Notes: generated by a model from the sequence alone, not told the origin. Positions 8,614 to 17,092 are shown, counted from the first letter of the stretch. The stretch is 64,000 bases of DNA from Chryseobacterium endalhagicum (GCF_016745235.1 NZ_JAELVM010000001.1:1253856-1317855); one strand, 5' to 3'. Numbers and translations: made by a program.

Positions 8614-9981
8614 ATGCTTCATATTTCAGAACATTTTGAATATTACAACAGAGATCATTTAGGAGCTTTCCGGAAACTTCAAGACTGGGAGACATATTTT
8701 GATCATGATATTTTGCAGGAAATTATTTATTTTGACATTCATGAGAAAAGGCGGTGTATCGAAATATTGCTGAAGAAGGAAACTGAAGATCATCAGTATG
8801 CCTGTAGCATTTCATCTTCTTATTTTATTGGCTTGGATCGTCTTCCCGGGTTTGGATTTTCTGTTTATATAGAACCTAAACTGAATAACGCGAACCAGCA
8901 GATTAACTACATTGAAATGCTGCTTGAAGCATTAAAAGAGCCTGAAAATTTTGAACACCTCGATAACCTGGTAACAACAAAATTGAATGATGAATGGATT
9001 GAAATAGAAAACCACCTGCAGCCTGTGCTTACTCCCTTTTTAATAGCCCAGTTTCTTTCTGTGACTAAGAGTATTATGAAGAAAGGTCTTAAAAAATCTT
9101 ACTATGATGTTGAAGAAAATCTCAATAATAAGATTAAAGGTAAAATCATGGTCGGTCAGCAGATAAGAGAAAATCTGTTGAAAAACAGATTAACAAAAAC
9201 TGCATGTAAATTTCAGAATTTTGGATATGATATAGAGGTTAATCAGTTTTTAAAATATGTGATGAGCCGCATAAGTTCTAGTTTGGATACTTATCATTCT
9301 ATTAAAGACAGTCTGTCTCCAATCATGAAATATTGTATGGGAGGATTTCAGCAGGTCAGTCATAAATCCTTCACCAGTCTTAAATATAAAGAGAAGAATC
9401 CATTTTATAAAAATTATAATCTTGCTGTTAACCTGGGTAATCAGATTCTGGCTCTTCAGGATTACAATATTTCCCGAAAATCAAATAAGGAAAAATGTAC
9501 CCATCCGCCATTTTGGATAGATATGAGCAAACTGTTTGAGCTATATGTTTACAGGCAGTTGCGTGAAAAATTCCCGGGAAAAGGTGAAGTTAAATATCAT
9601 AATAAATACAACAGACAGGAATTAGATTTTATAATTAACAGTCAGGATACAAAAGCAGTAGTTGACGCTAAGTACAAGCCCAGATACAGAAATGGTAATC
9701 CTTCTATGGAAGATGCAAGACAATTGGCGGGATATACCAGATTGCGTAAAGTGTATGACGAGCTTGGCATTAGTGATGACCAGTTGATCCCTGCTTATTT
9801 TATTTATCCCGAAAATCTGCCGGAGCTTACCTTACCGGAAAATACAGATCATGTCTCTGAAGATGTGTTTGATGACTGCAATACACATTTATCTTTAGTT
9901 GACAGAAAAGCAGTAAGGTCTTCCACTACCTATAAGCAGATGTATATGCAGGCAGTTGACTTACCTTTTACTAATGTGTAA
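8614..9981 (+). CDS. mcrC: McrC-type nuclease subunit
   Basis: Partner of McrB that cuts both DNA strands when methylated sites are bound. 455 residues, typical of the longer McrC form. The C-terminal PD-(D/E)XK nuclease core is visible as QELDFIINSQD (Asp near residue 339) and AVVDAKYKPRY (D-x-K near 350). The N-terminal half is the McrB-interacting region with no motif I can name. The start ATG is 5 bases after the mcrB stop. A shared two-way terminator separates it from the convergent surface-protein gene. Confidence 0.92.
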   Translation: MLHISEHFEYYNRDHLGAFRKLQDWETYFDHDILQEIIYFDIHEKRRCIEILLKKETEDHQYACSISSSYFIGLDRLPGFGFSVYIEPKLNNANQQINYIEMLLEALKEPENFEHLDNLVTTKLNDEWIEIENHLQPVLTPFLIAQFLSVTKSIMKKGLKKSYYDVEENLNNKIKGKIMVGQQIRENLLKNRLTKTACKFQNFGYDIEVNQFLKYVMSRISSSLDTYHSIKDSLSPIMKYCMGGFQQVSHKSFTSLKYKEKNPFYKNYNLAVNLGNQILALQDYNISRKSNKEKCTHPPFWIDMSKLFELYVYRQLREKFPGKGEVKYHNKYNRQELDFIINSQDTKAVVDAKYKPRYRNGNPSMEDARQLAGYTRLRKVYDELGISDDQLIPAYFIYPENLPELTLPENTDHVSEDVFDDCNTHLSLVDRKAVRSSTTYKQMYMQAVDLPFTNV

Positions 9982-10025
9982 TATGATAGTGGTAATAATT
10001 AATATTTTACTACATATAAAAAACA

Positions 10026-10050
10026 GCTGAAGAATCCCTCCTTCAGCCGT
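10026..10050. terminator. Bidirectional terminator between mcrC and the convergent gene
   Basis: Stem GCTGAAG / CTTCAGC with an 8-base loop. The left side is A-rich and the right side T-rich, so it can serve both convergent genes. Confidence 0.8.
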
Positions 10051-10076
10051 TTCTTTGAAAATAGTATATCAAGAAT

Positions 10077-11252
10077 CTAATCCTGGATAATCATTTTTCT
10101 AGACCCCGTCACTTTTCCATCTGTCGTCATTTTATAAACGTAGGTACCGGATGGCAGATCTGAAGCGGAAAGAGTAATTGTACCATTTCCTTTTTCATGA
10201 AGTGGGAGGGATCTTACCAGCTGGCCGGAGATATTATAGATCTCAATAGAAGCTGTTTTGGCATTTTTGGGAAGATAATAGCTGATATTCGTTCCGTTTT
10301 TCGTAGGATTGGGAACATTCTGAGACAGTTTTGCAATATCTGATGATGAGGTTTCCATTGATAGGCCGTTCTTATTCAACAGCAGCTGTTTCAGCTCTTC
10401 TACCGTGTTTTCAAGGTTTTTAATGCGGTCTTCCAGTTGCATTATGATTTCTTCTGAAGACGCTGTTTTATTAAGTGGTGTATTGGAAACCATTACATTT
10501 CCGCTCGGATCTACAACCAGGGCGCGGCCGCTTCCTGTAGGCAGGTTCTCATGTCTTACCGTTCCTACGGTGTGAAAATTGGCGGTAGGAGTAAGCGTCA
10601 GGATGCCGACACTTTTATCCCTGATCAGCATTGTGGAGGTAGGAGATAAACCAAACATAATAGATAAGGGAATATTATTCGTCAGTTTTGCTCCTCCAGT
10701 TCCAGATCCGATCACAAAAGAACGGTTTCCGGTAGCGGCAAGATCAATACCGAATCCGCCGGAATAGACATCTTTAAGATCAATACCTACTCCTAATGCA
10801 AATTGGTTATGGTTTCTGATAATGTTTTTCCAGCCCAGAGCTACAGATTTGCTTGAGTTATTCAGAACAGCATTGTCCTGTCCGCTCACAATATTTGCGC
10901 CTCCGCCATTACTGAGGTCATTTCCCCAGCCGCTTACAATAGAACTTCCGGCTTGTCCCCCAAGAATATTTGACGATCCGGTGACGATGCTTCCCTTGAC
11001 TTTCGCAACATTGGAGTTGTTCACTGCATCTACGATAAACGAACCTGCTTCGTTAAGGATAGCCTGCCCCGGATTGGCTGATGCGCCGTTGGTTCTGAGA
11101 AAAAAAGCTCGTGGGTCAACTGTACCGGCATAATCGGCCGGAGTGATTCCCGCATTTCCGGTGATCTGCCACTGCTGGGCACTAACAATGCCTGTAAAAA
11201 GGACCATAGCAGCTGCCAGGCCACTTTTCATGGATAATAATGATGTTTTCAT
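10077..11252 (-). CDS. Secreted T9SS type A sorting-domain protein with YadA-head-like repeats
   Basis: 391-residue exported protein. It has an N-terminal signal peptide ending near SAQ (residue 26). The middle region (about residues 80-180) carries imperfect repeats such as SIVTGSSNILGG, SIVSGWGNDLSN, NIVSGQDNAVLN and SVALGWKNIIRN, reminiscent of YadA/trimeric adhesin head repeats. A short coiled coil follows (IIMQLEDRIKNLENTVEELK). The last 80 residues are a type A T9SS sorting domain (LSQNVPNPTKNGTNISYYLP, then IYNISGQLV and SGTYVYKM), so the product should cross the outer membrane by type IX secretion. It probably forms a trimeric surface stalk; ligand unknown. Confidence 0.8.
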   Translation of the reverse strand: MKTSLLSMKSGLAAAMVLFTGIVSAQQWQITGNAGITPADYAGTVDPRAFFLRTNGASANPGQAILNEAGSFIVDAVNNSNVAKVKGSIVTGSSNILGGQAGSSIVSGWGNDLSNGGGANIVSGQDNAVLNNSSKSVALGWKNIIRNHNQFALGVGIDLKDVYSGGFGIDLAATGNRSFVIGSGTGGAKLTNNIPLSIMFGLSPTSTMLIRDKSVGILTLTPTANFHTVGTVRHENLPTGSGRALVVDPSGNVMVSNTPLNKTASSEEIIMQLEDRIKNLENTVEELKQLLLNKNGLSMETSSSDIAKLSQNVPNPTKNGTNISYYLPKNAKTASIEIYNISGQLVRSLPLHEKGNGTITLSASDLPSGTYVYKMTTDGKVTGSRKMIIQD

Positions 11253-11888
11253 AAATATTGAGTTTAATGGTTTTAGTTATCACTAATGTATGAAATATTA
11301 TCATTGAAAAATATATTTAATCACGTTGAAGTGATTTTAATTTGATTATTATCTGTTGAAATTCAATGATAAAAGGATTGTGTTGGATTATATTTAATTT
11401 CTATGGACTTTATTTGTAAAATCTAATAATCTGGAAATTCGTTTAAACAGGATGATTTTAAAAATAAGTTTCGAGTAAAACTTTTTATCCTTCTTTATTC
11501 TTTAAACCAGAAAATAGAGTAGAGGGTTCTGAAACCTGATACTGTGAAAAATTCGGTGTAAACCCCAGATTATAAAATTCGGAAAACAAAAGGTCTGGAA
11601 AATACATCATATGAGTGTGTTTTTTTATTCGATAAGCTATTATTAATGATAAAAATCGGGCATAATTTTACAATCGGATGATTTTATTTTATAAAAAATC
11701 ATTTTTTTTCCCGACAGTTTAAGTCCCTTCTGTTGCGACCATTAAGACCGCTTAATTCAAATAATGGCGGCCTGAATTAAGACTTAAAATCAAATTTTGG
11801 TATATAAATTGTTCATTTGGAGGTAATCATGAATTTTATTTTTAACCCTCTAAATTATATGAAAAATAATAATTTATTATAAAGTCGT
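11253..11888. other. AT-rich spacer between divergent surface-protein genes
   Basis: 636 bases without a gene. Very AT-rich, no clear TAnnTTTG box in either direction, no strong hairpin, and no RNA gene that I can recognise. It presumably holds the regulatory sites of the two divergent secreted proteins. Confidence 0.5.
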
Positions 11889-12941
11889 ATGAATAATTTA
11901 AATTTTTGCGCCATTAATAAGAAATTCACATTCTTGTTAATGGCTCTTTTTTACGGTATTGCCCATGCGCAATGCACAGCGTACACAGGTCAGGCAATGC
12001 TCCCCGGAGAAACCTATTGTCTTAATGGAAATCTTACTTTGACTAATGATATTACCATTCCTCAGGATGCACTTTTAATCATTGAACCGTTGGGGTCGCT
12101 TACTGTAAAAGGGATTACAGTAACCGGAAACCTGGAAATCCGTGAAAAAGCCAGTGTGAAGTCCGAAGGAGCCATATTGATTGGTGCTTTCGGAAGCCAG
12201 AAGAGTTCAAAGGTAAAACTGGGAACCAAGGCCTATCTGTCCCTTGTAGGATCTGTTTCACAGGGAGATCCTTCATTTTTCGGAACCTATCCCGGATCGA
12301 TGTCTACGATTGATATGGGAACGTACAGCGTCGTGGAAATATGTGGAACATTCAATCAGCAGTCCACCACCTATCCATTTGTAAATTATGTGGGGGCGCC
12401 TCTGGGAAAAGCCTATTGCATTGCCAAAGCACAGGTAAGCGGCGGCGGAACTTCTATCCTCAGTAATGACAGCCAGATTGTAGCGATTGCCATGAATACG
12501 GTAACGGGATTGTCTCCCGGAAATGCAAGTTTCTGCGGACCCAACGCTACCCAGGCATCGTGTCCTGCTTTATGGCCTGCCGGACTTCCGGATGATAATT
12601 CTGTCTGTGGTTTTGCAGATGAAGTGGTGCATGAATTGGACGAGTATTGTACAAAACCTCCGGTTTCAGGAACCCCTGATGGCTTTACCAGAATGGGAAT
12701 TACGGTACAGAAGAAAGCGGACAGTTGGCCGGGAAATATTCCAAATGGTTTTCTTGCCCTGGAATCAAAGACCAAGGGTTTTGTGATCACCAGAGTGCAA
12801 CATGTCAGCCAGACTCCTCAGCCGGGCGATGCAGTGGCAGAACCGAAAGAAGGAATGATTGTGTATGATATCCAGGATTCCTGTGTAAAGCTTTTCAACG
12901 GGACCCAATGGAAATGTATTGAAAGAAGCTGTAATGATTAA
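11889..12941 (+). CDS. Secreted lineage-specific surface protein
   Basis: 350 residues with a signal peptide ending at IAHAQ (about residue 28). The N-terminal half is beta-helix-like: successive short strands around LNGNLTLTNDITIP, LIIEPLGSLTVKG and VTGNLEIREKASVKSE, the pattern of a parallel beta solenoid. The last 60 residues carry a module widespread in Bacteroidetes exported proteins: KGFVITRV, then PKEGMIVYD and FNGTQWKCI. No T9SS tail is visible, so the anchoring route is unclear. It is followed by a smaller protein sharing the same module (18-base gap), probably in one transcript. Function unknown; a structural or adhesive surface protein is the likeliest reading. Confidence 0.7.
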   Translation: MNNLNFCAINKKFTFLLMALFYGIAHAQCTAYTGQAMLPGETYCLNGNLTLTNDITIPQDALLIIEPLGSLTVKGITVTGNLEIREKASVKSEGAILIGAFGSQKSSKVKLGTKAYLSLVGSVSQGDPSFFGTYPGSMSTIDMGTYSVVEICGTFNQQSTTYPFVNYVGAPLGKAYCIAKAQVSGGGTSILSNDSQIVAIAMNTVTGLSPGNASFCGPNATQASCPALWPAGLPDDNSVCGFADEVVHELDEYCTKPPVSGTPDGFTRMGITVQKKADSWPGNIPNGFLALESKTKGFVITRVQHVSQTPQPGDAVAEPKEGMIVYDIQDSCVKLFNGTQWKCIERSCND

Positions 12942-12959
12942 TCCTAATTTGTAAAGAAT

Positions 12960-13475
12960 ATGAATTCCATAAGAAATATAAGCATAGCGGCAGCATTGAT
13001 TTTTTTTAACACTTTTAGTGCTCAGGTAGCGATAGAAAAAGAAGTCATTGACGGAAGCAGTACCCTTTTAGATTTCAATAATGTACCTGCGAACACAAAA
13101 GGTTTAATTCTTCCGGCTACACAGGGACTTCCTACAGCCAGTCCGGCAAACGGAACCTTTGTTTTCGATACTTCAGATCAAAAAGTAAAGGTTTACGAAA
13201 ATAATACCTGGAAAGATCTCAGCGATCCGGGAAGCTCTGCAGCAATCACCGCTAATGCTTCGGATGAAACCGGAAACGGAGTGGTGATCGGTGTTCAGCC
13301 GGGTAGTGCAGAAGGAATATTGGTTCTGGAATCCCCGGACAAAGCAATGATTCTTCCTAAAATAGATACACCGCATCTGAATGTAAAAAATCCGTATCCG
13401 GGCATGATCTGTTATGATACTGCGAGCAAAACATTCGCCGTTTTTGACGGAACTGTCTGGAATTACTGGAAATAA
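12960..13475 (+). CDS. Secreted protein with two copies of the same C-terminal module
   Basis: 171 residues with signal peptide (cleavage near TFSAQ). It is made of two copies of the module seen once in the preceding gene: copy 1 KGLILPATQGL, NGTFVFD, YENNTWKDL (residues about 35-92), and copy 2 AMILPKIDTPHL, PGMICYD, FDGTVWNYW (residues about 122-171). The pattern KG-hydrophobic-P, then G-hydrophobic-YD and a final NGT-W, is frequent in secreted Bacteroidetes proteins of unknown role. It lies 18 bases downstream of its relative and ends at a strong terminator. Confidence 0.7.
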   Translation: MNSIRNISIAAALIFFNTFSAQVAIEKEVIDGSSTLLDFNNVPANTKGLILPATQGLPTASPANGTFVFDTSDQKVKVYENNTWKDLSDPGSSAAITANASDETGNGVVIGVQPGSAEGILVLESPDKAMILPKIDTPHLNVKNPYPGMICYDTASKTFAVFDGTVWNYWK

Positions 13476-13495
13476 AAACAAAAGAAGTATTTAGC

Positions 13496-13529
13496 AATCC
13501 CTGCTCCAGAGTGAAGCAGGGATTTTTTT
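13496..13529. terminator. Terminator (also reaches the convergent methyltransferase stop)
   Basis: Stem AATCCCTGC / GCAGGGATT with an 11-base loop and seven T. Its end touches the stop codon of the convergent gene at 13528. Confidence 0.9.
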
Positions 13530-14295
13530 ATTTTTTCCTTCCGTAAAGGAGAATTCTTTTGAAGGCATAAATGGCAGGCAGCTTTGGAAAGTCTAAGGCG
13601 ATCCGCTTTTTAAATTCTGTGGTGAAGGTCTGCTGCTGTTCCTCGCTAAGCCTCTCCAGATAAGGAATCAGGGCCGATCCGGAAATAAAATTGAATAACG
13701 TTTCATGATCTTCGGCAATAATAGGATACACTTTCTGTGAAAGATTCAGATCTTCAAGCCCGTTGTCAAACAGGATCTGCGCATATTCATCAATCGTAAG
13801 CACGGCAGAAGGGCGGTTCCATTCTTTAAGCTGTGTACGGAAAGGCTCTTCATCTGCCAGTTCAAACAGGATTTTATTCAGCGTATTTCCCGGCTGGTAA
13901 GGCATCTGAACAGCCAGTTGTCCACCCATTTTCAGTTTAGAGATAAGTTTTGGAAACAGCTCCTCATGATTATCCGACCATTGTAAAGCGGCATTGCTGA
14001 AGATCAGATCCCAGTTCTCGTTGGCATCCAGTATTTCTTCTGTTGAAGCAATCCGGAAGTGAAGACGTTCATGTTCCAGAGCTTTGGATTTTTCCAGCAT
14101 TTCAGGGGAAGAATCGATTCCGGTAAATTCAGCACTTTGAAATTTTTCGGCAAGAATGGCGGTCTGTTCTCCCGTTCCACAACCCAGATCTACGGCTTTC
14201 ATCTCTTTTTCTTCGGTGATAAGCTCCGCAAGATCATAAAAAGGTTTAAAACGGATATTTTTAAATTGATTGTAAACTTCAGGATTCCAGGGCAT
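13528..14295 (-). CDS. Trans-aconitate 2-methyltransferase-like SAM-dependent methyltransferase
   Basis: 255-residue class I SAM methyltransferase. The family methylates trans-aconitate or related acids, detoxifying an aconitase inhibitor. The start MPWNPEVYNQFKNIR is the Tam-family signature. Motif I is VDLGCGTGEQTAIL (near residue 35), then TGIDSSPEML and DLIFSNAALQW. It is cytosolic and monocistronic in appearance. The substrate is inferred from family similarity, and other small carboxylic acids are possible. No promoter box is evident upstream on the minus strand. Confidence 0.8.
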   Translation of the reverse strand: MPWNPEVYNQFKNIRFKPFYDLAELITEEKEMKAVDLGCGTGEQTAILAEKFQSAEFTGIDSSPEMLEKSKALEHERLHFRIASTEEILDANENWDLIFSNAALQWSDNHEELFPKLISKLKMGGQLAVQMPYQPGNTLNKILFELADEEPFRTQLKEWNRPSAVLTIDEYAQILFDNGLEDLNLSQKVYPIIAEDHETLFNFISGSALIPYLERLSEEQQQTFTTEFKKRIALDFPKLPAIYAFKRILLYGRKK

Positions 14296-14664
14296 AATTG
14301 ATCATTTTAAATGTGACTTCAATTTACTCAATCCAGAACAGAATAAAAAAATTAAACTATTAAAAGATTCTTAAAAGAAAGGAGGATAGAAGATGGGAGC
14401 GGGAAGTTACTGGAAGGAGAAAGGGGAATCAATCCCGTTTTTATTGAATGTTTAAAGTTTCATTAAATTAATTTGAATTTGGATTAAGACACTCTTATCT
14501 TAATAATGGTTTTGAAATTGGAATCCTTGGCAAGGTTTTAAACCTTGCCAAGCATAAAAAAACAAAATTAGGGTTAAAAATAATTTACATGAAAAGACCA
14601 GTCAGCAATTCACAGACTGAAATCGACCTCCCTCTTCCAGCTCCCATCCTCCAACCTAAAAGAC
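14296..14664. other. Spacer with palindrome and inverted purine-rich repeats
   Basis: 369 bases, no gene. It holds a near-perfect palindrome at 14526-14552. Purine-rich strings around GATGGGAGCGGGAAG (14393) and the inverted counterpart CTTCCAGCTCCCATC (14636) frame the spacer in opposite orientation. Confidence 0.6.
14526..14552. repeat. 13-bp inverted repeat around CAAGGTTT
   Basis: Arms CTTGGCAAGGTTT and AAACCTTGCCAAG separated by one base. A related palindrome sits at 46266-46300. Confidence 0.85.
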
Positions 14665-15135
14665 TCACAAAATCTGCACACTCTCCTTAATGCTGTTCAT
14701 CACAAAAATACTCTTCGTCTGCCCGATGCCTTCAATTTCAGAAAGCTTATTCACGAAAAACTCATGGAATTCATCCATATTCGGAGCCAGGATTTTCAGC
14801 ATAAAATCAAAATCTCCGCTGATGTTATAAAATTCCACGACCTCTTTCAGTTTTCCTACTTCTTCAATGAATTTTCCAGCTGTTTTTTTATTGTGGACAT
14901 TCAGAGCGATCATACAGATCACCATCATGCCTTTATTCACCTTTTTACGGTCTACTACAGCGGTGTATTCCTTAATGATTCCAAGCTTTTCCATGCGTTT
15001 GATCCTTTCATGGGTAGGCGTCGGGCTTAAATTGATCCTGGCTGAGATATCACGGATGCTCATTTTCGCGTCTTTCTGAAGCAGACGCAGGATAGACAGG
15101 TCTTTTTCGTCGGGATTATATTGTTCTGCAGTCAT
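14665..15135 (-). CDS. Lrp/AsnC-family transcriptional regulator
   Basis: 156 residues, normal Lrp length. The N-terminal helix-turn-helix (DLSILRLLQKDAKMSIRDIS, then LSPTPTHERIKRMEKLGII) is followed by the ligand-binding RAM domain (VVEFYNISGDFDFMLKI is typical). These regulators usually sense an amino acid and control transport or metabolism. It is divergent from an MFS exporter, with 142 bases between them holding both promoters and repeated sites, so it very likely regulates that exporter and itself. A minus-strand -7 box (read as TAAATTTG) is at 15214-15221. Confidence 0.92.
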   Translation of the reverse strand: MTAEQYNPDEKDLSILRLLQKDAKMSIRDISARINLSPTPTHERIKRMEKLGIIKEYTAVVDRKKVNKGMMVICMIALNVHNKKTAGKFIEEVGKLKEVVEFYNISGDFDFMLKILAPNMDEFHEFFVNKLSEIEGIGQTKSIFVMNSIKESVQIL

Positions 15136-15174
15136 TTGTTCTGTTTTTAAAGTGATTGTTAATCGTATTAGTGT

Positions 15175-15261
15175 ATATGTTCTTTTAAATTAATTTAAAT
15201 AATTAATTTGTTCCAAATTTACCACATAATTTTCAAATATGTTCTTTTAAAACTAATTTTG
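15175..15261. promoter_or_regulatory. Divergent promoters and repeated operator candidate between lrp-like gene and MFS gene
   Basis: Two exact copies of ATATGTTCTTTTAAA at 15175-15189 and 15237-15251. The second lies just before the plus-strand -7 box TAATTTTG (15254-15261) of the MFS gene. The first lies downstream of the minus-strand -7 box (15214-15221) of the regulator. A weaker third copy is near 15135-15151. This arrangement fits autoregulation plus control of the exporter. Confidence 0.6.
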
Positions 15262-15277
15262 CAGGAAATTTGAATAC

Positions 15278-16666
15278 ATGAGTACAAGGAAAAATTTAAT
15301 ATTAATTTTAGCATCGGTAGGAACTTTTGTAGAGGCTTTGGATATTGCCATTATTAATTTAACCATTCCTTCTATTCAGGAACAGTTCCATATTGGAGCA
15401 GAGACCGTGCAGTGGCTTCAGACTTTATATGTACTGTTTTTCGGAGGTTTTCTGATTATCGGTGGAAAGCTTTCTGATCAGCTTGGGCGTAAGAAAATAT
15501 TCCTTATCGGAGGCCTTATTTTTATGCTGACATCTTTGGGAGCAGGACTTTCGCAAAGCTTTGAGGTTTTAGCCATCTTCCGTGCCCTTCAGGGATTGGG
15601 AGCCGCATTGATCATGCCTTCCGCCTTATCCATTGTGACGAATACTTTCAGAGGTGAGCAGGAGCGTAACCGGGCGATCGGAATTTTCAGTTCGTTTGCT
15701 GCAATTGGCTCCGGAAGCGGCCTTTCAGTGGGAGGAATTATCAGTACCTATCTAAGCTGGCACTGGGTTTTCCTGATCAATGTTCCGATTCTTCTGATCA
15801 CGCTCATTTTTGCTTATCAGTATCTGCCTGCGGATGAAAAAAGCGAAGCCGGACAAAAAACAGATCTCGTTTCAGGAATGCTGCTGGTTCTGGGCCTTTT
15901 AAGCCTTACCTATGGAACTCACGAATTGGTTCATATCAAAGAAAATCCAATACTGATTATCGGTTCTCTAGTGCTTTCTGTTCTGCTTTTGGTTGCTGTA
16001 TTCATCAGGTTGAAGTCTGTAGCTCAGCCACTGATTGATCTGAAGATATTTAAGCACAGATCTCTAATGATTTCTAATGCCGTTTTCCTTACATTAGGAG
16101 CGTTCTTTATAGGATTTCTATTTCTTATTTCACTAATGCTTCAGAAAGATATGGGGCACAGTGCGGCTTCGGCTGGGCTGATGCTTGTTCCGTTCAGTAT
16201 TATGTCAGCATTGGCAGCAAAATTTGTTCTGCCTTATATTTCCAAAAGATTGAGTTCTTCCCAAATGGGTGTATTTGGATGGAGTTTTATGCTGGCAGGT
16301 GCTTTATCTTTACTGATTGCCGTGTATACAGGACATCCACTGGCTGTTGTTTTACTGGGCGCTGCATGTATTTCAGGAATAGGAATGACATTCTGCTTTA
16401 CGGCTCTTTCCGTGATGGGAATCCAGGATGTGGAACCTTCTCATTACGGTGTGGCATCCAGTTTAAGCTCTACCAGTTACTTTCTGGGAGCGGGTATCGG
16501 ACTTTCATTTATGACGCTGATGAGTCAGATCTTTCCGTCAAAATATGCGGTTGGAGATTTGAGTTTAATTATCCTGGCAGGATATGCTTTGCTGGCTCTT
16601 GGAATGCTCTTGTATTTTATCTTTAAAAGTTTAAAAATCAGGCAGACGGAAATAGCGGTTTCGTAA
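15278..16666 (+). CDS. MFS drug/metabolite exporter, DHA2-like (EmrB/QacA type)
   Basis: 462-residue inner-membrane transporter with many hydrophobic helices. Early signature: VGTFVEALDIAIINLTIPSI in helix 1, the ETVQWLQTLYVLFFGGF helix, and the MFS loop GGKLSDQLGRKKIFLIGG. A membrane-embedded acidic/aromatic helix 1 and the length suggest a proton-driven exporter with 12-14 helices. The substrate is unknown: drugs, amino acids or a secondary metabolite. Control by the divergent Lrp-type regulator makes an amino acid-related substrate plausible. The start ATG at 15278 is 16 bases after the -7 box, so the leader is very short. Confidence 0.88.
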   Translation: MSTRKNLILILASVGTFVEALDIAIINLTIPSIQEQFHIGAETVQWLQTLYVLFFGGFLIIGGKLSDQLGRKKIFLIGGLIFMLTSLGAGLSQSFEVLAIFRALQGLGAALIMPSALSIVTNTFRGEQERNRAIGIFSSFAAIGSGSGLSVGGIISTYLSWHWVFLINVPILLITLIFAYQYLPADEKSEAGQKTDLVSGMLLVLGLLSLTYGTHELVHIKENPILIIGSLVLSVLLLVAVFIRLKSVAQPLIDLKIFKHRSLMISNAVFLTLGAFFIGFLFLISLMLQKDMGHSAASAGLMLVPFSIMSALAAKFVLPYISKRLSSSQMGVFGWSFMLAGALSLLIAVYTGHPLAVVLLGAACISGIGMTFCFTALSVMGIQDVEPSHYGVASSLSSTSYFLGAGIGLSFMTLMSQIFPSKYAVGDLSLIILAGYALLALGMLLYFIFKSLKIRQTEIAVS

Positions 16667-17047
16667 AAAAATATGGATAAATCAATGATTTTAATGCAAA
16701 GAAATTATTATTCCTTTCTATTCAAGGAGAGCAAAGAATACGGCTCTGCCGTTGATTAAGCTTTCATGTAAATATTTGAAAATAGCTGCTTTCTTTTGTA
16801 TTGTAGCCCGGTAGTGATGGCCTAGGAAGCTGTAGTGTTAAGAAAATTATAATTTGATTCGTTAAAAAATTCCCACTGTTTGAGTGCGGGTAAAATAGCG
16901 AACCGTAGCAGAAATGATAAATCCGCACGAGTTTGGGGATTTTAGAGTCAATTTATAATTTTTAACGGAAGATTCCAGCCTTGAATTTTTGGTTCATTTT
17001 GTTTCAAGATAAAAGAACATATAAATTTAAAATAGACAAACTATATG
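16667..17047. other. Spacer with a long structured element
   Basis: No gene. Contains the structured inverted-repeat element 16860-16967, a TAAAAGAACATAT string at 17010-17022 that is the reverse complement of the Lrp-region repeat, and runs directly into a terminator-like hairpin at 17048. Confidence 0.6.
16860..16967 (+). ncRNA. Candidate structured non-coding RNA / folded leader
   Basis: Nested inverted repeats: the outer arms CGTTAAAAA (16860-16868) and TTTTTAACG (16959-16967), the inner arms GTGCGG (16884-16889) and CCGCAC (16923-16928), and between them AATTCCC-like and GGGGATT-like strands that can pair with a G-U. This gives one long interrupted stem around a loop of about 33 bases. 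No family is recognised, and it could be a relic repeat rather than an RNA gene. Confidence 0.4.
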
Positions 17048-17085
17048 AAAAAGGATCGGCATTATGACGTCGGTTCTTTTTATTT
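17048..17085 (+). terminator. Terminator-like hairpin in the leader of the phosphoesterase gene
   Basis: Thirteen-bp stem with three G-U pairs: AAAAAGGATCGGC / GTCGGTTCTTTTT, 8-base loop, then TATTTT. It ends 8 bases before the ATG at 17093. It could end the upstream RNA or attenuate the gene. Confidence 0.6.
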
Positions 17086-17092
17086 TAGCAGA

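Noticed and set aside
17045..17092. Upstream ATG of the phosphoesterase gene
   Set aside because: The extra 16 codons coincide with a terminator-like hairpin; the family's N-terminal strand begins at 17093.
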